From: Pavlovales sp. CCMP2436
Lineage: Eukaryota; Haptophyta; Pavlovophyceae; Pavlovales
Assembly (NCBI GenBank): GCA_026770615.1
Contig: MU631957.1
Span: 22,914 to 35,308, forward strand
Length of the DNA: 12,395 nucleotides
Direction: 5' to 3'
Part shown: one piece after another, positions 6,922 through 12,395 of the stretch
Layout: each line of letters starts with the position of its first letter
Numbering within the stretch: position 1 is the first letter of the stretch
Translations under genes and position numbers: made by a program
Notes under the pieces: model-generated
Database searches by the model: none
The model's input: the letters and a program-made list of their open reading frames with translations, nothing else
Told to the model about the DNA's origin: nothing

Positions 6922-7066
6922 TTCTGCAAAAAGAAATCAAAGGCTGGCCGCGTTTTGCGAAGTTATTTTTTTTGTTTTTGGCAGTAGGCCATCTTCGGAT
7001 CGAAATTATTCTGATGTAGCTTTAACGAAGTTGTTACACGATCGCGTTCTCGCCCTACACTCAATG
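6922..7066. other. 3' flank of the aldehyde dehydrogenase gene
   Basis: A short AT-rich spacer between transposon copy B and the stop codon at 7067-7069, probably holding the 3' untranslated region. No polyadenylation signal is clear. Confidence 0.4.
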
Positions 7067-8815
7067 TTATTGCCTGCCAGCGTACGAGTCGCATGCGTGG
7101 CCGGCGGGCGCGCGTGTGACCGTCTTGTACCTCATGTATTCCTCAAGACCAGCTTCGCCGAACTCGCGCCCAAAGCCAGAGCGCTTCCACCCGCCGAAGG
7201 GCGTGCCCGGCCACACGAGCTGCGAGCAGTTGATCCAGACCGTGCCGGCCTCCAGCGCATCGGCGACGCGCTCGGCGCGCGCGGCGTCGGCGGTCATCAC
7301 GGCGTGCGCGAGCCCGAACTGTGAGTCATTGGCCAACGCGACGGCTTCGCGCTCCGTGCCGAATGTGGCGAGCGCGAGCACCGGTCCGAAGATCTCCTCG
7401 CACCACGCGGCCGAGTCGAAGGGCACTTCGGCCAAGATGGTGGGCGCCACGTACCAGCCGCCTTCGCAGCCGGGCACGCTCAGCGTGCCGCCGCCGCACA
7501 GCACGCGCGCGCCGTCGATGCGCGCGCTGGCGATGGAGTCGAGGACAGTCGCGTGGCGCTCGGCGGAGATGAGGGCCCCCATCTGCGTCTCCTCGAGCAG
7601 CGGGTCACCCACCACAATGGCGTTGGCGGCAGCGACGAGGCGGGCGGTGAACTCGGCGGCGATGGGGGCGTGCAGCAGCAGCCTCGACGTGGCCGAGCAA
7701 ACCTGCCCCGCGTTGCCGAAGATGCCGAGCAGCGCCCACTCAACGGCCGAGTCCATGTCCGCATCCTCGAAGACAATCATTGCGCCCTTGCCGCCCAGCT
7801 CGAGCGAAGTCGGACGCAGCGCGCGCGCGCTCTGCATCGAAGAATGGGGGGGGGGGGGGGGCGAGCAGCCTCAGCGGAGGCCTTGCAGGAATCGCATTGG
7901 GCAGTGACGGGGGTTGCGTGGCAGCGAAGGGGTTGCGCGGGGGCAGCGACGCACTTGGTGGAGAGCCTCGGTGCCCGCGCGCGCGCTGCCCGTGAGGCTG
8001 ACCTTGTCGACGCGCGACTCGGGCGAGAGTAGCCGACTCGCGCCATCCGCAGCACCGGAGGGTGGACCGCCCGTTATGACGGAGAGCGCGCCGGTTGGCG
8101 CACCCACCGCCGCCGCGATTCGGCCGAGCTCGAGGCAGGTGAGTGAGGCGAGCGGAGAGGGCTTGAGTAGCACCGCGCAGCCCGCCGCAAGAGCAGGCGC
8201 CACTTTCACGCAGGCCTGCATCAGCGGGTAGTTCCAGGGCGTAACGCACGCGACGAGCCCCACTGCGGACGGCACCACGTGCGCAACGAACGGCGGCTCG
8301 TTTAGCAGCGGCCGCTCGCGCAGCGCGTCAGGCGCTAGGGCCGCGTAGTAATCGAAGATCTGCGCGCAAAACGCAATGTCCGCGCGGCTCTCCGCGATAG
8401 ACTTGCCGCAGTCGAGGGTCTCAAGCCGCGCGAGCTCCTCGGAACGGCTGCGAATCGACGCGGCGATCTCGTGGAGCACCACAACCCGCCGGCCAACCGA
8501 CGCGCGCTGGCTCCAGCTGCTCGCGACGCAGGCACGTCCAAGGTCGGCGAGGCGGTCGACCTCGGCCGCGTCCATGTCGTCGAGCTCAGTGAGCGGCAGG
8601 CCATCGCGTGGGGAGGCGTTGGCGATGGCCTTGTAGTGCGTCGTGAGGCGCGGCGGCGCCGACGCCAGCCCGCGCGCAAACACCGGCACACGCGGCCGCG
8701 AAAGGGCAACTCCCTGGTGCGGGGAGTTCGGCGGCGGCGGCGCGCGCGAGTTGCGGCACATGAGTGTGCTCAGCCGGCGTCCGCGCGTAATCGTCCGAGC
8801 CCCGCGCGCGATCAT
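7067..8815 (-). CDS. Aldehyde dehydrogenase, betaine/aminoaldehyde type, two exons, 541 aa
   Basis: Exon 1 is 8815-7955 and exon 2 is 7831-7067, separated by a 123-bp GT-AG phase-0 intron with a C-rich pyrimidine tract; the joined frame is open. It would oxidise an aldehyde with NAD(P)+, plausibly betaine aldehyde to glycine betaine or an aminobutyraldehyde. Visible landmarks are WNYP with oxyanion-hole Asn195, LLKPS with Lys218, LTGS at 274-277, LELGGKG with general base Glu298, GQVCS with nucleophile Cys332 (the usual 34-residue spacing) and WCEEIFGP with Glu433. INCSQ at 487-491 and Trp430 point to ALDH9/ALDH10-like enzymes. The first 25 or so residues (MIARGARTITRGRRLSTL) are Arg/Ser-rich without acidic residues, which suggests mitochondrial import. 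There is no C-terminal peroxisomal tripeptide. Exact substrate is not determinable here. Confidence 0.9.
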
Positions 8816-9360
8816 GCTTCGGCGTTCTGTCAAGCGCAGCGCCGCGATTCAGCTGCATTAATGAGCCAAGTCTTTTATCCTTAGCTGCTTGAGCTTGAAG
8901 CGGGCGCTTACTTTTAATTTCAGCGCCACACTTGTTCAGCTGCCGCGGGGGTTGCCTGGTCTGTCTATACGGGGCAGACGCTGCCATGTGTACGGTAAAT
9001 GTGTACGAGTATCAGGGAGAGCAAATAAGAACTGTGCGTGTGCGTCTCGGGCCGGCTGTCCGCCCGCCGTCTTCACAAGGAAGCGAGCGTGGAGCCGGCT
9101 GCACACGATAATCATGGAGAGCAAATCCCTGGACCCTGCCCTGCCCGGTCATCAGTCTGTCAGTCAGTCTGTCATCAGCCTGGCAAAGTATATCACTGTC
9201 AAGCGGCACCACAAGCAGGAGGCGACGACTGGCAAGCAGAAGGCGACGGATAATAGCAGCACGCGACGGCGACAATCGGCTCGATCGTGGTCGAACGGCT
9301 CGATTTTAAAAAGTCGAACGGCTCACTTTTGGGTCGCAGCGTCTCAAAAAGCTGCCCAAG
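8816..9360. promoter_or_regulatory. Divergent intergenic region, likely two promoters
   Basis: About 545 bp separate the divergent starts at 8815 (minus) and 9361 (plus). On the minus strand GGATAAAAG (plus 8872-8880) is a TATA-like sequence about 57 bp before the aldehyde dehydrogenase ATG. On the plus side ATTTTAAAAAGTCG near 9303-9316 is the most TATA-like stretch, between two copies of GTCGAACGGCTC (9291-9302 and 9313-9324). CAGTCTGTCAGTCAGTCTGTCA near 9152-9175 is a short direct repeat. I see no conserved gene. Confidence 0.35.
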
Positions 9361-10104
9361 ATGTCGCTGCCCATGAAGCAGCTGATCTTCGCATTGGCGA
9401 TCGCGACAAGCTCGTGGCACATGGTGGCCGCGGTGGAATCCGTGGTGTTGGAGGCGGTGAAGGTGGAGACGATCCCCGCTCCCATCGAGGCGCCGGTCGA
9501 TGAGCTGATCGCCGAGGCGAAGCTGATCGCCGAGGCTGTGCCTGAGGCGCCGATCGAGGTGCCGGTCGCCGCTTCCGTCGAGGTGCCGATCGCCGCTCCC
9601 GTCGAGGTGCCGATCGCCGCTCCCGTCGAGGTGCCGATCGCCGCTCCCGTCGAGGTGCCGATCGCCGCTTTCGCCGACGCGCCGATCGCCGCTTTCGCCG
9701 ACGCGCCGATCGCCGCTCCCGTCGAGGTTCCGATCGCCACTCCCGCCGACGCGCCGGCTCCCGTCGAGGCGCCGATCGCCGTCGAGAAGCAGTTCGCGGG
9801 CGAGGAGATGGAACCTGCGGACGAGATGGACTCCGACTCTTTGGAGCCGGCGATGCAAGCTGCGGCCGAGGCGCCGGGGGCGGAGGAGGCCATCGAGGTC
9901 TCCGCGCTCACCAAGTGGCTCACGCAGTTCAAGCCAGCCAAGAAGCTGGAGGTGGCGAACGAGGGCCCGATTTCCGTCACCCAGCAGTTTAAGGCCGAGA
10001 CCTACGGGTACGCCTTTACTTACCTCGTTACCGGGATTATGCTCATCATGTCCCCGCTCGCGTGCCAGAAGGGGAGGGGGAAACACGGCGCGAACAAGGC
10101 TTGA
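9361..10104 (+). CDS. Secreted or type I membrane protein with octapeptide repeats, 247 aa
   Basis: A single exon runs from ATG 9361 (an alternative in-frame ATG is at 9373) to TGA. Residues 5-24 (MKQLIFALAIATSSWHMVAA) look like a cleavable signal peptide. Residues 65-132 are about eight octads built on APVEVPIA, with two AFADAPIA variants. An acidic segment (about 143-180) follows, then a mixed region with a KWLTQFKPAKKLEVAN segment. Residues about 215-235 (YGYAFTYLVTGIMLIMSPLAC) form one membrane helix before a basic tail (QKGRGKHGANKA), which fits a type I topology with the repeats outside. I recognise no family. The repeats may act as a surface stalk or matrix-binding segment; that is inference. 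A long antisense frame here is a shadow of the repeat. Confidence 0.75.
   Translation: MSLPMKQLIFALAIATSSWHMVAAVESVVLEAVKVETIPAPIEAPVDELIAEAKLIAEAVPEAPIEVPVAASVEVPIAAPVEVPIAAPVEVPIAAPVEVPIAAFADAPIAAFADAPIAAPVEVPIATPADAPAPVEAPIAVEKQFAGEEMEPADEMDSDSLEPAMQAAAEAPGAEEAIEVSALTKWLTQFKPAKKLEVANEGPISVTQQFKAETYGYAFTYLVTGIMLIMSPLACQKGRGKHGANKA
9553..9756 (+). repeat. 24-bp tandem repeat inside the membrane-protein gene
   Basis: About eight in-frame 24-bp units of the type GTCGAGGTGCCGATCGCCGC encode the octapeptides. Several central units are identical at the nucleotide level, which indicates recent expansion or homogenisation. Two adjacent TTCGCCGACGCGCCG units are a variant duplicated as a pair. Confidence 0.9.
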
Positions 10105-10678
10105 GACTGGTTGAGTCGCCAGCTGACGCCCGATGAGACGAATGGGCTCGTGCGGGTGGCGGTGCGCCCCTGGCTAGCAAAAACGCAGCCCGTTCGCTAC
10201 TGCGCTGCCCGATAGGCTGGCTCGATGGGTGCTCACCGCACGGACGCGTCTCTGAAAGATCGGAGCCTCGGGGGGACGCGGACCGCTCATTGATCTGTCA
10301 GTAGAAAATTTATAAACTCAACACTTTTTTAATAATACTAATAGTTCTTCTAACGCAGAACCTTTCTTCAATTCATGTTGAAACTTGACTATGTAACAAT
10401 AATTATAATTTATTCCGCTCGAGTCCTAGCTCGTCGTCGGGAAATTCTAAACTGAAACAAATCTAAATCTTTATAAAATGTTTAGGTTAGTTACTAACTA
10501 TCTAACGTAGTTAGTTCGTTAACTTAAGTGTTACAAAATGTGCACGTCCGTCCGAGGTAGTGCAAGTTTCTAGTTAAACGTCCGTCTCCGGAAGGCTCGC
10601 ACTGGACCCAAACGCCAGCGTTGAAAAACACTCAGATCTAGGAATCCACAATCTCGCGGGCACTCTGATCACGCATAG
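10105..10678. other. Non-coding region, AT-rich after 10300
   Basis: The first 200 bp are GC-rich 3' flank of the upstream gene. From about 10300 to 10550 the sequence is strongly AT-rich, with a cluster of TTAG/CTAA motifs near 10485-10525 (AGTTACTAACT, CTAACGTAGTTAG). Polyadenylation of the upstream gene probably happens here. No gene or RNA is recognised. Confidence 0.45.
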
Positions 10679-11100
10679 GGGTCGAAATCCGAATTAGTGG
10701 CGTGATTCCGCACTGGGGAGGGGGGAAAGTTGTGGGCGGGACGAAGTCGTAGACATTTTTCGCCCCTGCGCTCAAGTACTAATAGCTGTTGTCAAATAGA
10801 GCCCTTCTCGACGGTCGTAGCCCACCTCGTGTGCCTCTCGTTTGCATCTTCTGGGGTCGACAACATGCTAAAGATAACTAACATTTCAGATTATCAGCGC
10901 TCGGAAGCGATAAGAAAGTCATGGTTCCCGATGGGGCACAGAGGAGTTAGATGCAGATTCGTGAATGGGGCGCCGCCACATTCACGAATCTGCATCTAAC
11001 TCCCCTGTGCCCAACCCGGTTCGTGAGTTACACCGAAGGATTTTCAGCGGACTTTTTTGCAATTTTCCCCCGGACTGGCCACTAATTCGGATTTCGACCC
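10679..11100 (+). mobile_element. Non-autonomous TIR foldback transposon, copy C (most intact)
   Basis: A 422-bp element with near-perfect 22-23 bp terminal inverted repeats beginning GGGTCGAAATCCGAATTAGT. It is collinear with copy A and with inverted copy B. ATAG stands immediately outside both ends, a candidate 4-bp target duplication (5 bp, CATAG, if the right terminal C is excluded). The central hairpin is at about 10926-11017. No coding frame is shared by the three copies. Confidence 0.85.
10926..11017. repeat. Central hairpin of transposon copy C
   Basis: The arms (about 10926-10967 and 10978-11017) pair almost perfectly over at least 34 bp, with an inner loop of about 10 nt (GGGCGCCGCCA). 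The inner GCAGATTCGTGAATG is common to the family; the outer GGGCACAGAGGAGTTAGAT is particular to this copy, and its partner arm matches it. Confidence 0.85.
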
Positions 11101-11259
11101 ATAGTGATACCGACAACTCTCGCGACTGGCGCGCGCTGATTGGCCGACCTCTGCTGCATATCCCTCGTCGTCTGGAAATGCAGCCCGCTGTATCTCTAGT
11201 TACCACTGACGAGCACTCGTGCCGTGGTGGTTTTAGTCTTACTGTAACTAGAGTAAGTA
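11101..11259. other. Spacer with a 10-bp inverted repeat
   Basis: CTCTAGTTAC at 11194-11203 is inverted at 11244-11253 (GTAACTAGAG). No gene is seen. Confidence 0.5.
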
Positions 11260-11488
11260 TATATAGATTAGCGGCTCAGCATGGTTCAACAGGTGTAGTT
11301 CAGTCACTGGCTTGGTCGACGTCAGGCTGAGGTCGAGCGATCGACCCAAACCCTCATGCACCAGCACGCACACCAAAGGGTGTGAGTGTGTGCGCCCCGG
11401 CCCCCACGCCCCGCCTCGGCCGCGCCTCGGCCGCCGCAGCCCTGCCGTGGCGGCCGCAGGGAGCAGCATCGTCTTCGTAGCTTTGGTA
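11260..11488 (-). repeat. 229-bp dispersed repeat, right arm of the long inverted pair
   Basis: This is the reverse-complement partner of 561-789. Beyond 11488, sequence to about 11560 shows weak similarity to the left side's 420-475, as if the short GGGGATTC repeats at 474-560 had inserted into the left copy of a longer duplicated unit. Confidence 0.85.
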
Positions 11489-11776
11489 GCCTTGAGCGGC
11501 GTCTCCGTGTGCGGCCCGCCGCTGCGCGCAGCAGCGCCCTCCGTAAGCGCGCGACGCACATCCACTTGAGGACCCGAGCGAGAAGGGTGGTCAGGGGTGC
11601 AAAAAAACTTAGATCAGTTTTTGACTTTGTTTTTGATTTAGTAGGTTAAAAAGTTGGCTTATCGGACTTAAGAGTTTAAGACTTAAGTGCACGCCACGTC
11701 ACGGCGACTGCCGGTCATAGGCGTCACCATACAATCCACATCATGGTTGGTTGTTCAATGCTCTAGTGTTTATCGG

Positions 11777-11804
11777 GAGCCCAAGTGTCCTCTCACTTGG
11801 GCTC
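11777..11804. repeat. 11-bp perfect hairpin
   Basis: GAGCCCAAGTG pairs with CACTTGGGCTC across a TCCTCT loop. There is no T run after it, and in a eukaryote it is not a Rho-type terminator. The role is unknown. Confidence 0.7.
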
Positions 11805-11912
11805 TGTCTGACATCCTCATTGCCATCTTGACAACTATAGGAACTTGCCACCCTTCCACAAAGGGGTCCACAGAAAAGGCGGTTACGCCTGCTCGTTCCA
11901 TTCTTAATATAG

Positions 11913-11948
11913 CTCTCTCTCTCTCTCTCTCTCCCTCTCTCTCTCTCT
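11913..11948 (+). repeat. (CT)n microsatellite
   Basis: A 36-bp run of CT dinucleotides with a single CCC interruption. Confidence 0.95.
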
Positions 11949-12144
11949 AGCTGCCTTCGACGCTCACGCGTCTTGGACTCCAATCCTCTCTTAGCTCGTG
12001 CTTGCGTTCAACACCGCTAGCCTCTCGATATGGTGGACCTCTAGGCTTCGGAGTCCAGCGGCTCTGAGTCTTCCCGCCGCATGCAGCACTGCACCCTCAA
12101 GGATGCGCAGATGCTTCCGATCTGGCTCACGATGCTCATCATGA

Positions 12145-12395
12145 TCCTGCAGCCTCGGCGCGCGCGGCGGCGCGCGCAGCAGCAGCTCGCGCGGCCGCGG
12201 CGGGGGCGAGAACACGCTCACCGCTTTCCGCAAGCCGAGCTGCTTCCAGTGCCGCGTGCGTGACCTCCCCTTCTAAACACGACCCACGCGAGTGCCCCAA
12301 CTTTGTCATGCCGCGCTCGCAGTCGACTCACAACGGCTCCAACGTCACGCAGCCCGCGCACAAGAAGTCGGTCAACATCGTGCAGGTCGCGCGCG
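12145..12395 (+). pseudogene. Broken copia-type gag zinc knuckle, running off the window
   Basis: A plus-strand frame open from 12145 encodes a Gly/Arg/Ser-rich stretch, then FRKPSCFQCRVRD at 12226-12264, and meets TAA at 12274-12276. In the next frame, from 12278, HDPRECPNF follows and stays open to the window end. Joined across 13 nt (12265-12277) these give an exact C-X2-C-X4-H-X4-C knuckle, the nucleic-acid-binding motif of retroviral and copia gag proteins. The 13 extra bases or an equivalent frameshift break it. The gag N-terminus is not recognisable upstream. Its orientation is opposite to the pol fragment at 4313-4750, so the two belong to different insertions. Confidence 0.55.

Larger units (their letters stand above)
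11489..12144. other. Repeat-rich non-coding region upstream of the gag fragment
   Basis: No gene is recognised. The sequence has an 11-bp perfect stem with a 6-nt loop at 11777-11804 (GAGCCCAAGTG/CACTTGGGCTC) and a CT microsatellite at 11913-11948. Being upstream of a gag zinc knuckle in the same orientation, part of it could be retrotransposon LTR or leader sequence, but I cannot place LTR ends. Confidence 0.4.

Noticed and set aside
7846..7861. G run as an assembly error or quadruplex of its own
   Set aside because: On the minus strand it is the pyrimidine tract just upstream of the intron's GCAG acceptor, which explains it; its exact length may still be uncertain.
9199..10086. Minus-strand frame with RHLDGSGD repeats
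   Set aside because: It is the antisense reading of the in-frame 24-bp repeat. The plus strand has a signal peptide, membrane helix and sensible composition.
11768..11786. Possible retrotransposon primer-binding site (TTTATCGGGAGCCCAAG)
   Set aside because: Resemblance to the initiator-tRNA-Met site of plant copia elements is partial, the sequence lies inside a perfect hairpin, and no LTR boundary could be placed next to it.

Overview
The window looks like nuclear DNA from a GC-rich, probably flagellated eukaryote, most likely a microalga. Genes are split by GT-AG introns, one start codon sits in a near-perfect Kozak context, exons are very GC-rich at third codon positions, and the spacers hold retrotransposon debris and small non-autonomous DNA transposons. 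A haptophyte-like or similar alga would fit, but nothing visible fixes the lineage.

Layout, left to right. Positions 1-851 are a repeat mosaic: seven copies of a short unit (AT-rich spacer plus a GGGGATTCGGGCTGGCGGT core) surround one arm of a 229-bp repeat whose inverted partner lies at 11260-11488. At 1099-1599 is the first of three related 417-422 bp foldback transposons with terminal inverted repeats (others at 6435-6921 and 10679-11100). Positions 1810-4180 (minus) hold a four-exon gene for a 489-residue protein whose N-terminus resembles the C2orf81/DUF4639 family. Its upstream region, shared with a divergent gene at 5059, contains a truncated Ty1/copia RNase H, a 48-bp perfect palindrome, a 33-bp direct duplication and a 90-bp foldback. 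Positions 5059-5871 (plus) encode an unrecognised 270-residue protein. Positions 7067-8815 (minus) encode a two-exon aldehyde dehydrogenase of the betaine/aminoaldehyde type with a likely mitochondrial presequence. Divergent from it, 9361-10104 (plus) encodes a secreted or surface protein with signal peptide, octapeptide repeats and one C-terminal membrane segment. The right end (11489-12395) is repeat-rich and finishes in a broken copia-type gag zinc knuckle running out of the window.

The genes form no obvious pathway. The C2orf81-like gene suggests cilia or flagella, and the aldehyde dehydrogenase suggests glycine betaine or polyamine aldehyde metabolism. The most unusual content is in the mobile DNA. 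The three foldback transposons have central hairpin stems that differ in sequence from copy to copy, yet each stem is self-complementary. One copy is interrupted by a 62-bp insertion, flanked by an 8-bp duplication, that carries the same short unit that makes up the left-end cluster.
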